The notes below the pieces were generated by a model, which was not told the origin of the DNA, did no database searches, and saw only the letters and a program-made list of their open reading frames with translations. From the NCBI GenBank assembly GCA_039707655.1, contig CM077667.1, positions 542,976,222 to 543,040,221 of the forward strand: a stretch of 64,000 nt of DNA. Reading direction: 5' to 3'. Positions 44,050 to 55,100 of this stretch are shown in pieces. A program made the translations under genes and the position numbers. The first letter of the stretch is position 1. Every line of letters starts with the position of its first letter. The stretch comes from Elymus sibiricus (Eukaryota > Streptophyta > Magnoliopsida > Poales > Poaceae).

Positions 44050-46700
44050 TAAAAACGAATCCGACCCCTAGTTGCGAGCCGATGGTTGACATGCAGCTGT
44101 GTTTCGGTTGCGAGTCAATTGTTGAGTTATAACTGGTTCAAAGCGCAAAATACGAAGAAAAAAAACACGAGCCCGACCCCCCTAGTTGCAAGCCGATGGT
44201 TGACATGCAGCTGGGTTTCGGTTGCAAGTCAATTGTTGAGTTGCGACAGGTTCAAGGGCAAAAAAAAAAAAGAGCCCGACCCCCTAGTTGCGAGCCGATG
44301 GTTGACATGCAGCTGGGTTTCGGTTGCAAGTCAATTGTTGAGTTACAACTGGTTCAAAGCCCAAAAAAACAAAAACTATACACGAGCCCGACCCCCTAGT
44401 TGTGAGCCGATGGTTGACATGCAGCTGGGTTCGGTTGCGAGCCGATGGTTGACATGAAGCTGGGTTTCGGTTGCGAGTCAATTGTTGAGTTGCAACTGGT
44501 TCAAAGCCCAAAAAAACAAAAAACAAACACGAGCCTGACCCCCCTAGTTGCGAGCCGATGGTTGACATGCAGCTGTGTTTCGGTTGCGAGCCGATGGTTG
44601 ACATGCAGCTGGGTTTCGGTTGCAAGTCAATTGTTGAGGTACAACTAGTTCAAAGCCCAAAAAACAAAAACAAAACATGAGCCCGACCCCCTAGTTGTGA
44701 GCTGATGGTTGACATGCAGCCGGGTTCGGTTGCGAGCCGATGTTTGACATGCAGCTGGGTTTCAGTTGTAAGTCAATTGTTGAGTTGCAACTGGTTCAAA
44801 GCCAAAAAAAAAACAAAACAAAACGAGTCCGACCCCCTAGTTATGAGCCGATGGTTGACATGCAGCTGGGTTTCAGTTGCGAGTCAATTGTTGAGTTGTA
44901 GCTAGTTCAAAGCCCAAAATAACAAAAAAACACGAGCCCGACCCCCCTAGTTGCGAGCCGATGGTTGACATGCAGCTGGGTTTCTGTTGCGAGTCAATTG
45001 TTGAGTTGCAACTGGTTCAAAGCCCCCTAAAAAACACAAGCCCGACCCCCCTAGTTGCGAGACGATGGTTGACATGCAGCTGGGTTTCGGTTGGGAGCCG
45101 ATGGTTGACATGCAGCTGGGTTTCAGTTGCAAGTCAATTGTTGAATTGCAACTGGTTCAAAACCCAAAAAAACAAAAACAAAACACGAGCCCGACCCCCT
45201 AGTTGTGAGCCGATGGTTAACATGCAGCTGGGTTCGGTTGCGAGCCAATGGTTGACATGAAACTGTGTTTCGGTTGCAAGTCAATTGTTGAGTAGCAACT
45301 GGTTCAAAGCCCAAAATAACAAAAACAACACGAGCCCGACCCCCCTAGTTGTGAGCCGATGGTTGACATGCAGCTGGGTTTCGGTTGCAAGTCAATTGTT
45401 GAGTTGCGACAGGTTCAAGGTTAAAAAAACAAAAACAAAACGAGCCCGACCCCCTAGTTGCGAGCCGATGGTTGACATGCAGCTGGGTTTCAGTTGTAAG
45501 TGAATTGTTGAGTTGCAACTGGTTCGTAGCCCAAAATAACAAAACAAAACGAGTCCGACCCCCTAGTTGTGAGCCGATGGTTGGCATGCAGCTGGGTTTC
45601 AGTTGCGAGTCAATTGTTGAGTTGCAGCTGGTTCAAAGCCCAAAATAACAAAAAAAAAACACGAGCCCGACCCCCCTAGTTGCGAGCCGATGGTTGACAT
45701 GCAGCTGGGTTTCTGTTGCGAGTCAATTGTTGAGTTGCAACTGGTTAAAAGCCCCCTAAAAAAACACGAGCCCGACCCCCTAGTTGCGAGCCGATGGTTG
45801 ACATGCAGCTGGGTTTCGGTTGCGAGCCGATGGTTGACATGTAGCTGGGTTTCAGTTGCAAGTCAATTGTTGAGTTGCAACTGGTTCAAAACCGAAAAAA
45901 AACACACGAGCCCGATCCCCTAGTTGCGAGCCGATGGTTGACATGGAGCTGTGTTTCAATATCAAGTCAATTGTTGAGTTGCAACTGGTTCAAGCGCAAA
46001 ATAACAAAAATAAAACGAGCCCGACCCCCTAGTTGCGAGCCGATAGTTGTCATGCAGCTGGGTTTTGATTGCAAGTCAATTGTTGAGTTGCACCTGGTTC
46101 AAGCGCAAAATAACAAAAAAACACACGAATCAAAGTTTGCAACGGGACAAAGGTTGCTAGTGAATGGTTGAATTGCAAAATGGTTCGAACGCATACAACA
46201 AAAATCAAACAAAACACGCCCCTTGCCCTCTAGTTCCGAATCGATAGTTGACATGCAACGGGACAAAGGTTGCTAGTCAATGGTTGAATTGCAAAATGGT
46301 TCGAACGCATACAACAAAAATCAAACAAAACACGTCCCTTGCCCCTGGTTCCGAGTCGATGGTTGACATGCAAGGGGACAAAGGTTGCTAGTCAATGGTT
46401 GAATTGCAAAATGGTTCGAACGCATACAACAAAAATTAAACAAAAACACGCCCCTTGCCACCTAATTCTGAGTTGATGGTTGACTTGCAACGGGACAAGG
46501 TTGCTAGTCAAATGGTTCAATTGTAAAAAAAAACGAACGCATACAAAAAAAATCAAACAAAAACACGCTCCTTGCCCCCTAATTCCGAGTCGATGGTTGA
46601 ATTGCAATTGGTTCAACCGCAACAAAAAAAAATCAAACGAAAGAACGTCGCTCTGCTCCTCGAGTTGTGACTCGATGGTAACATGCAATTGGGGCGCTAC
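44050..46700. repeat. Minisatellite array, about 17 units plus about 5 diverged units
   Basis: The phrase GACCCCCTAGTTGCGAGCCG or a close variant recurs from 44064 to about 46020. Each unit also carries GATGGTTGACATGCAGCTGG, AGTCAATTGTTGAGTTGCAA, CTGGTTCAAAGC and an A-rich spacer. Two unit sizes alternate, roughly 98-114 bp and 140-155 bp; the longer ones contain a second GGTTGCGAGCCGATGGTTGA block. From about 46170 to 46700 a diverged subarray carries CACGCCCCTTGCC, GAGTCGATGGTTGA and CAACGGGACAAAGGTTGC. Open frames across it change phase between units and are not taken as genes. Confidence 0.88.
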
Positions 46701-47343
46701 CAACAAATAATAAAATGAATGAAAAAGGTATGGTACGCAAAATGTATCTATTAATAACATGAGTGACAATTAATAAACATGAATAAAAAGAAAAAAACTT
46801 GAATAAAAAAAGGTATCTATTAATAATGAATGCCCCAGGTGTGGTACGCAAAAAGTTGTTCAAAAACGCAAACAAAAATCAACAAAAAAGAACAAGGGCA
46901 AGGGAAGAATGGGAGAAGACTGGTTACTCAAGGGAGGCTGCCACATCGATCTATTTTTTTTCGAGACATGCCACATCGATCTAATACTGTTGTTGGGCTG
47001 TTATCCTCGTATTATAGACAAAGCCCACCACAAACAAAACCAGTGCAGCTGGCCCACCAAAAACAAACAGTTAAATCTGCCCCCACTGTAGGCTTCCAGC
47101 CAGATCCATCCCGCCCCCGCTGTAGGCCTCCCACCAGCCCGACAGAACCAGCCCGACACACAAGCGTGACTGAGACAAAGCCCAAACACAAACAATGGCA
47201 GCGCCAGCCCAACAAAGGCAGAGCGCCACAACGCGAGGCGGATCGATTCCGGACGCGGGCGATCACAAGAGTGCGAAAATTAAAGACACGATGGAACGGA
47301 CGGCTGAACAGTTAGATGTGAGATCACTAAAAAACATCTAGAT
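46701..47343. other. Right interior of the Mutator-like element
   Basis: AT-rich to about 46900, then mixed sequence with a short direct repeat (GCCACATCGATCTA at 46940 and 46970). No recognised gene. Confidence 0.4.
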
Positions 47344-49097
47344 GTGAATTAGTCATTCCGTTTTTCTATAAACCTGAAATCCTGGTTTTTAGGGAACCTG
47401 GTTTGCTATATCCACGAATTTGTTGGAACAAACAAACAAGATTTTATTCAGTTATAAGCCGTTTCCTGGTTTGTAGAGATTGCGTTCTCTATATTCCGCC
47501 TATCCAAACAACGCTAGATTTGTTAGTTTCCTTATATTAAAAACTAGATCATGATTGGCGCGCGTTGCTGCGCCCATCTATTTTGACATTGTATTGACAG
47601 GAATTTCTAAAAATAAACAAAGAGATAGAAGGTAAACATAATTAAACATAAGCTATTGAAATAGGAAAAAAAACGTTTCTTTTGAGGGTGAGGTACTCCA
47701 GTAGTACATATTAAGCAAAAGAGGAAGAATGCTGTTGAGACATGTTATTCTTATGGTTACTTTCAAATGGAAAGGTCAAAAATAAATTGGCACAATAGGT
47801 ACTCGCTTTAACTTATACTCGCCACTGGACTACCATGAACATACACGAAAACACATCTAGAAGTTAATAGCCTTGATCCAGCTAGCCTTCACTTTATAAA
47901 TTCAGGAATTGATGAAACATAACTACGATTATTGTGATTATTGTGAGTACCGTAGTACACAAATCAGCTCTAATCAAATATTTGCCGAATCTAAGTTCGA
48001 AACATGAATTGCTTTATAAGAAGAAAATCTTGCATGTGTGAATCTCTGATGAAGGATCGTCTTAATAAGTTCCACATCGAAAGAAAACCACACATGATTA
48101 TTCTTATATTTCGGAAAATCAAAGGCAATACACACATGCTTCATCTCTGGTTTCTAATATCATCTTAGATTGATTTATGTTCTTCTACCATATCTTGCAA
48201 CAGTCCCTGCGAGGATGCGTACGTCGTATCAGCTAAAATCATTTGTAACAAGGCAAAAGACAACCAACTTATTAAATAGAGGACACAACTTACATTTAAT
48301 TCTACTGGAACAAGTTACATCTATAAAGTAGGCAATATGCGCAAAAATCAATGCAATGTTCTGGAGGTAAATCTGTACTGAAATGGGAATAGAGAAGCAT
48401 TCCATGACCTCTCGATAGATCAAAAACCTATATTATCTTCCTAACGGCACTGATTGATTGGTATCTAGTTCAACGCCTACATGGTTACAGGTTACACTAC
48501 TTTTGCAGATGATTCACAAGCATTTGAAAATTAAAGAAAGAAAACCATGTATATGATGTGAGCAACTAACCATATACATGTAGTAGCTTCTGAAAAGTCT
48601 TTTTTTCTTAAGAAACCTTCTGAAGAGCCTTAGCTTTCCAAATTTTATGAGAAGAGTCAGACTTAAAATTTACTTTAAAAAGCATAATTAAGATATTATA
48701 GTACTGCCACAGTAATAAATACGGTATGCTGGTTCAGTACAACCTCAACAATTGATCTCTTATCGTAATCCGAATTAAGCACTGCCTATGGAAACTCGAA
48801 AAAGAATCAGTGTAAATGCATCCTTGTTGAAGATCGTTGCACCAAAAAGAGTTACTGAATCAATAGTTCAGTTTATAGTTAACATATTTATTGTAAACAC
48901 ATGCATCATCTGCAGCAGCTGAATGTGTGAATAGGCAAGTTTTAACATGCAGGATAGAAGTAAAATCTGCAAGAACAGCCGGTCGGTACCATCACCCAAA
49001 TATAGACATTTTACAGCTTTGTGTGAGCTATAAGCTGTGTGTTCTCTCCCTATTTTGTCGACAAAGTATGTTCCACAATAAGATGACATAAATTCAT

Positions 49098-49484
49098 TTA
49101 GGCTTCCTGCACACTGATGTTATCTCCCTCTTTTATTCTCAGAGAGGCAACTTGGCTGGATAAATGTTTAATATAGGCAATACTTTGCAAACTACATTTA
49201 GTATGGTAGTATACCAAATCCATTAATGTGTAATTGATACCAAAAATGTCAGATGAATATGCAGTGGGGAAATTAGCTCCAGCTAAACCTAAAATCTGTA
49301 CAAAATCAGACATAATCCTAGTTAGCAAAATTACCCATTTTAAGGATCCCAATTTGAGAAGTGGTTGCCCAAATGCAAGTTTGCAACCAAACCACACAAT
49401 CATTATAAGCCTTAGAATTTTTTCAGAGCATCTAAAATTCTTGAGACGTATGACTGCAAGTGCACGTGATTTCATACCCAGCAT
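49098..49484 (-). other. Open stretch inside the Helitron, possible captured gene fragment
   Basis: A 128-codon frame on the minus strand includes hydrophobic stretches (LIMIVWFGCKLAFGQPLLKL) and ends IKHLSSQVASLRIKEGDNIS then VQEA. No domain is recognised. The tail has the look of a real protein C-terminus, while the middle may contain unspliced intron. It could be a captured exon or chance. Confidence 0.25.
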
Positions 49485-50309
49485 TTGCTAGATGCAGTGG
49501 AAATACTGCTTCCCGAGGGGCACCCCAACTATTTTAGAAGTTGACTTGTCCATTTTATATATTTTTATTGAAGATCCAACAACACATAAGAACCTTACCC
49601 AAATTAGTATTACCTGCTCGCTGGTTAGTAAATCAATCCTGTGGTTCCGTCCAATAAAAAGATCTTCACATTAATTAGTACATGCGTACTTGGAAGCTTC
49701 TTCAAATAAAAGTGTACACGCCCTTGCTAGCATCGGCCTGTTAAAGTGCAATCAAAATACAGAAACATTAATAATCTTGTTTTTGATTGCTTTGCTTGGC
49801 TAGAAATTTAATTATGATAGCTATCAGAAATAAAATGGTCTCTTTATCTCAGTGAAAGCAAAATAATGTTGAATAGATATTTACGTTTTTCGCAGACACA
49901 TCAATTGATACCAACTTCCTTTAGACGAAGATGACTGGTCTACTTCCACCGGCTGCAGCTCCGCTGAATTACATCTTGCCAGCGAGATCATGCAAACCAC
50001 AAACAGCGCAATTGCAGGCAGCCGAAGAAATCAATGTAATTGACCATCAGATCCAAGTATACATGTGCAAACAAGATTTCACACGATGCTCGTTTCCCCA
50101 AAAAAATGTCAGGAGATTTTGGATTCCGAACATAACTACCAATTCGAGCAAGGAACACACCTAGTTAAGCTAGTAGATAATGATTGAAAATCTAACAGGT
50201 GTTGGGAGTAGGACGATACCTGGGACATCCCGTGAAAGCTTGATTGATTTGCAGACGCGAAGCGCAGAGATAAAACATTCAATTGGGGGATGTTTGCGGC
50301 AGAAGCAGA

Positions 50310-51660
50310 GGGGTTTGTCACGCCTGGGAGGTGCCATCTCTGAGGGGTTGCACGCACAGCTCCTGAATAAGGAGAATGGGATGGTATTCAGAGAACCCAC
50401 GCTGCCGGGGGGTAGGAGCACGGTGTGCTTTGTTGCCGTTCTGTTGGTGGCTTCTCTCTTGTTGCCCTCTCCCCTCGTACACCTGCCGCTGCCGCTGACC
50501 TAGACATGAAGCACAGCTGCCGGAAGTAGGATGGGAACGAAGACAGCTGGATGAGATGCAACATATACAAGCGCCCCTCTGGTCCTCCTGCCGGAGATGT
50601 CCACGGAACCGCTCGTTTGCTCGTGGAACTACAACCGAATCGCCTAGCCTCGCAGGCGCCGCCTTCCGCTGCAGATCCCACCGTGCCCCTGGTGGACACC
50701 GCCACCCACATCTGCTGGATCCCCTCGCATGCCTCAGCTGGATCCTGGATCCATTCAACTGAGGCAGCCGAAGCGCTTCAGTTGGATCCATTCAACACGG
50801 CGCTTCGGCTGGATCCCATCGCAGACCGCCCGCGTCGCCGGCACTATCGAGCACCCGTCCGCATCCTCTATATAGACCGCCGCTGATCCGTTCCTCTCTA
50901 GAGCGAATAGTTTTTTTACGGACACGGGAGGGAGCGCAACGACCGTGGGCTGTCTGTACTCGGCTAGATGTTGGGCTGCTTGGCCCAGTTTACCAGAGAG
51001 CTCTGATTTTTCTTCTGGAGTAGCTGCCCCTCAGGAGATCCTCAAAAAAAAAAAAAAAAGCTACCCCTCAGGACAGCAGATCTGACGGCCAGAAACGATC
51101 AAATCAGGTAAACGAACGGCCAAGAATGCTAAGGGCGTGAGAGGGCTGGCATTAGGCTCCGTTATACTGTCCTAAATAAATACGAAATTAGGTAAAAAAA
51201 ACAGGGGATGGTAAATTATCCGGTAGTTAATAGCAATCCCACATAATTAGCGTTCAGTTTTGGAAACTTCTCAGGGGTCGCTCTCTCTCCCGCACGAAAA
51301 CAAACGCTCTCGTTCGACCTCCCGCATACCCGCACCATGAAAAAGCCCAGCTGTCACGCATCCCCTCCTCTCGACCTCTCCTTACATCCAGATCGCAACC
51401 CCTTTCCCATCCTCCCCTCACCTCACGGCGGCCGATAGACTGCCGCGGCCACTGTCCTGCTCGCTCGCCGCCGCCGTCGCCACCAGTCCCGGCCATGGCG
51501 CCGCCGCTGCCGTCTTGCCCCTGAAAACCCACCTTTTCATGTTGGCCTGAAGGTGATCCTGTGGTAAGATCCTGCATGATTCCTCAAGGGAGGACCCATG
51601 ATCCGCATCGCACAGGGACAGGCCATCAGATTCTTGGAAAAGGAGCACACTTTCCAGGTT
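50310..51660. other. GC-rich gene-like blocks inside the Helitron
   Basis: Two blocks resemble 5' exons of host genes. At 50890-50500 on the minus strand, a TATATAGAGG word is followed by GC-rich sequence and a donor-like CTAG|GTCAGC near 50502; GATCCA-containing words repeat several times near 50720-50815. At 51260-51540 on the plus strand a CT-rich leader precedes a Pro/Ala-rich frame (CATGGCGCCGCCGCTGCCG). Neither gives a recognisable product. Between them (50890-51250) lies AT-rich DNA with a 15-bp A run near 51045. Confidence 0.35.
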
Positions 51661-51899
51661 TGACGAATGATCTTTTTCTTATGTAATTTCTCAGGGATGT
51701 CAAACGTACACCTTAATAACAACTCTAATACGTAAGCACTGATTTTGTTGTGAAGTGAACCCCCTTGATGAAGCCGTGGCTAGAGAAAAGTCATCCTCTT
51801 ATAACCAACAAGATAAGTAGCAGCTTTGATATGGAGGTATTTTCCTTCCCTGCGTGTTTTTTATTTGACGCTTTTATTACGTAGTGTACTGTAGTAGGA

Positions 51900-52155
51900 T
51901 TTGCTCAACTACATTGATCACCGGGGACACATGGCCTGCCAAACTTGCGCACGTTTTCTAGCCCAATAGTGAAGCCTGCAACACTAGATGGAATGCACAA
52001 ATTCTAGCCCATCCACTACTAGCACTCCACGTGGTGATGAGATCCTTGGTGGAGCTATTGCAGAACGCTTGTAGTGGCCACCACCAACTGGCTTGTCCAC
52101 TGGGCTGTGCATGCCAGCGCCGACGGCGTATGTGCAGCTGCCTTCGGTTGCTGCT
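51900..52155 (-). other. Continuation of the decayed copia element, or flank
   Basis: This stretch lies between the Helitron 5' end and the inserted copia element. On the minus strand it reads AAHTPSALACTAQWTSQLVV then stops, and may be the far side of the interrupted gag/protease region. The identification is tentative. Confidence 0.35.
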
Positions 52156-55100
52156 TGTGAAAACTAGGCTGGAAGCGTATGCAATCAGCAGGGACGCATG
52201 CGTGTTAATATAGCAAGAGATTACATGCAGGTTAGGAGTTGGATTGATCCTCAAGTCATGCTCACAGACGGGATCTATCTCGATCTCCTAACAGAATTAC
52301 AGAAACACCAACACGCACACGTCTAATACGGTTTATACAACACCGTATGTACATAGTTTAACACTCCCCCTCAATCACAACTATCCAAGTTGAGATTGCG
52401 TCGAAATGCTTCCAACTGCCTTACAGTAAGCGGTTTAGTGAAACCATCCGCAACTTGATCACCCGTGGGTATAAACCTGATATTTAACAATTTGCTGGCA
52501 ACCCTTTCTCGCACAAAGTGGTAGTCAATCTCAATATCCTTGGTCCTGGCATGGAAAATAGGATTAGCTGATAAATATGTTGCACCAAGGTTATCACACC
52601 AAAGAGAGGCTGACTTTGGATGATGTACACCCAATTCTGTCAAAAGAGTCTGAACCCAAATAATCTCAGCAGTAGCATTTACAAGAGCTTTATACTCAGC
52701 TTCTGTGCTTGAGCGAGACACGGTAGCTTGCTTACGAGCACTCCAGGAGATAAGATTACTCCCAAGAAAAACTGCAAAGCCTCCTGTTGATCTTCTGTCA
52801 TCAGGACAGCCTGTCCAATCTGCATCTGAAAAAGCACTTACTAACATTGAGTCTGACTTGTGAAGTTTTAGCCCATGAGTCTTAGTCCCTTGAAGATACC
52901 TAAGTATTCTCTTAACTGCTGTCCAATGCACAGTAGCGGGGGCATGCAAAAACTGGCATACTTTGTTGACGGAGAAACAATTATCTGGTCTAGTCAATGT
53001 TAAGTATTGTAAAGCCCCTACTGTACTTATGTACCTGGTAGAATCCTCTGCTCCAAGAAGCTCTCCATCATAAAGAGACAGTTTTTCAGAACTAGATAAG
53101 AGGGGTAGGAGCTGGCTTACACTCCTTCATGCCCACACGTTGGAGCACATCGTCCACATATTTTGCTTGGGACAAAACAATACCACTGTTCATACGATTT
53201 ACCTCGATCCCAAGGAAAAAATGAAGATCACCTAAGTCCTTGAGGGCGAAGTCCATGCGCAAGTCTATGAGCAGAGCATCAACGGCCTTGGAGGAAGAGC
53301 TTGTAACAATGATATCATCAACATAAATAAGCATAAAGATGGTTATCCCATGCCAATGATAAAAGAACAAAGAGGTGTCTGCCTTTGAGGGGACAAACCC
53401 AAGAGACTGAAGCTGGTGAGACAATCTAGAATACCATGCTCGTGGTGCCTGTTTCAGTCCATATAATGCCTTGTCTAGCTTACAAACATATCGTGGTGAC
53501 TTTGTGTTTTCATACCCAGGAGGTTGCCTCATGAAGACTTCCTCTTCCAGAACACCATGCAGAAACGCGTTCTTCACATCTAGCTGTCGCATACACCAAT
53601 TTCTAGAGACTGAAACTAGAAGGATTAATCTGATAGTAGCAACTTTGACTACGGGATTAAATGTGTCCTCGTAATCAATACCATATCGCTGTTTAAAGCC
53701 TTTAGCAACTAAACGTGCCTTGTACCTGTCAATAGTACCGTCAGACTTCCTTTTTACCTTATACACCCACTTACAATCAATGATGATGCGTCCCTTCATC
53801 GGTGGAACAAGATGCCATGTTTTATTCTCCATGAGAGCGGCATATTCTTCATCCATGGCCTTCTTCCACCGCGAATTACCAAGTGCTTCTTGCAGATTAT
53901 GTGGTTCACCTGTAGCACAAAAACCTCCCCAACAAATACAACCATCTTTAAATTCTTTGGGTTGGATAATACCGCTTTGTAACCTGGTATGAGCATGTCT
54001 CGGGGGCGGTAAAGCAGGTCGTGCAAGCTGCTGCTGGAGCCGATTGGAAGTGGAAGATGCAGCAGAATCGGACAAACTGGAGGCAACAGATCCAATAGGA
54101 AGAGAATCAGCATCCAGCGAATACGAGGGCGCCACGTGGCCGTGGGAAGATTCCCCAGCCTCCACAGCGTCAGGGGCTCTAGCCGATGCAACGGCGCTGG
54201 GCGCGGGCTGATTGGCCGGTGCGGGGGACGCCCCACGCTCCTGTCCACGCGGGCCACGTGGGTCGCGCACAGCCGCGCAAGGAAGCCGCCCAACGGGTGC
54301 GAGCCGACCGTCCGCCCGTGCTGCTGGCCCACACGACGCAGAGGGCGCGCCTGCCCGTGCTGCTGGGCCACCTGGCGCAGGCATGGATCCCGTAGGTGAG
54401 GCGCCTGGCGCATGCGGAGATCCCGGAGCAGATCCGCCTGCCCCGCCTGAGACGCGGGATCCCGAGGCCGGATCTTCTGTGGCTGCAGCTGTACGTTCAG
54501 ATCCCTGCATAAAATCATAAGAGTTGTCGCATGTTTCGCCGCTGTTTTCTCTGGGTTCCTGCACACTTTCAGCAAGATTTTCGTCAAAGGCATCAGGATT
54601 TGACATGCGGTCACTTGAGTCTCCTACATCCCCTGGAACAAAATCAGGTGAAGGTAGGAGATGTGGCGGAAGTAAGATTATTTCTTTGCGAAGTTGAGCA
54701 CCGGCGTTAGGATGGAGTTGAGCAAAAGGGAAAATATGTTCATCAAAAACAACATCTCTTGAGACGTAAACTCGACCAGAAGAGACATCTAGGCACTTAT
54801 ACCCCTTATGAAGATTGCTATAGCCCAAAAAAAACACATTGCTTGGAGCGGAATTCAACCTTATGTTTATTGAAAGGACGCAAATTTGGCCAGACAGCGC
54901 GACCAAAAATGCGAAGGAAGGAGTAATTGGGTTTAATGCCAAACAAGCGTTCAAGAGGAGTTTGATTTTTGATGACACGGCTGGAGACACGATTAATAAG
55001 ATAGACTGCGGTGAGAAATGCTTCATCCCAAAATTTTAATGGCATGTAGGCATGAGCGAGAAGGGATAGGCCAACTTCAACAATGTGCCTACGTTTGCGT

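Larger units (their letters stand above)
43501..47358. mobile_element. Non-autonomous Mutator-like element with an internal minisatellite
   Basis: CGTTTTTCTAT (11 bp) occurs at 43490-43500 and 47359-47369, a TSD length typical of Mutator-like elements. The ends are imperfect inverted repeats: GGGTCTGTTTAAGACTCATC then TAGATG on the left and, inverted, GGAATGACTAATTCACATC then TAGATG on the right; further inside CTCATCTA and CTCACATCTA also correspond. No transposase domain is present. Most of the interior is the tandem array at 44050-46700. A tetranucleotide run (TATG, then TTTG) lies at 43581-43618. Confidence 0.75.
47544..51899 (-). mobile_element. Non-autonomous Helitron, 4.36 kb, minus strand
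   Basis: On the minus strand the 5' end is TCCTACTACAGTACACTACG at 51899, preceded by A (51900). The 3' end is CTAG at 47544-47547, followed by T (47543). Nine bases before CTAG lies a GC-rich hairpin, GGGCGCAGCAACGCGCGCC (47557-47575). These are the defining marks of a Helitron: 5' TC, 3' CTRR, a subterminal hairpin and insertion between A and T. No Rep/helicase domain is encoded, so it would depend on another element. Its interior looks like captured gene pieces: GC-rich exon-like blocks at about 50310-50890 and 51260-51650 and intron-like AT-rich DNA at 47900-50160. Confidence 0.78.

Noticed and set aside
44086..45923. Repeated ORFs with CEPMVDMQLGF-like phrases
   Set aside because: They are translations of the minisatellite; frames break between units, and both strands are open.
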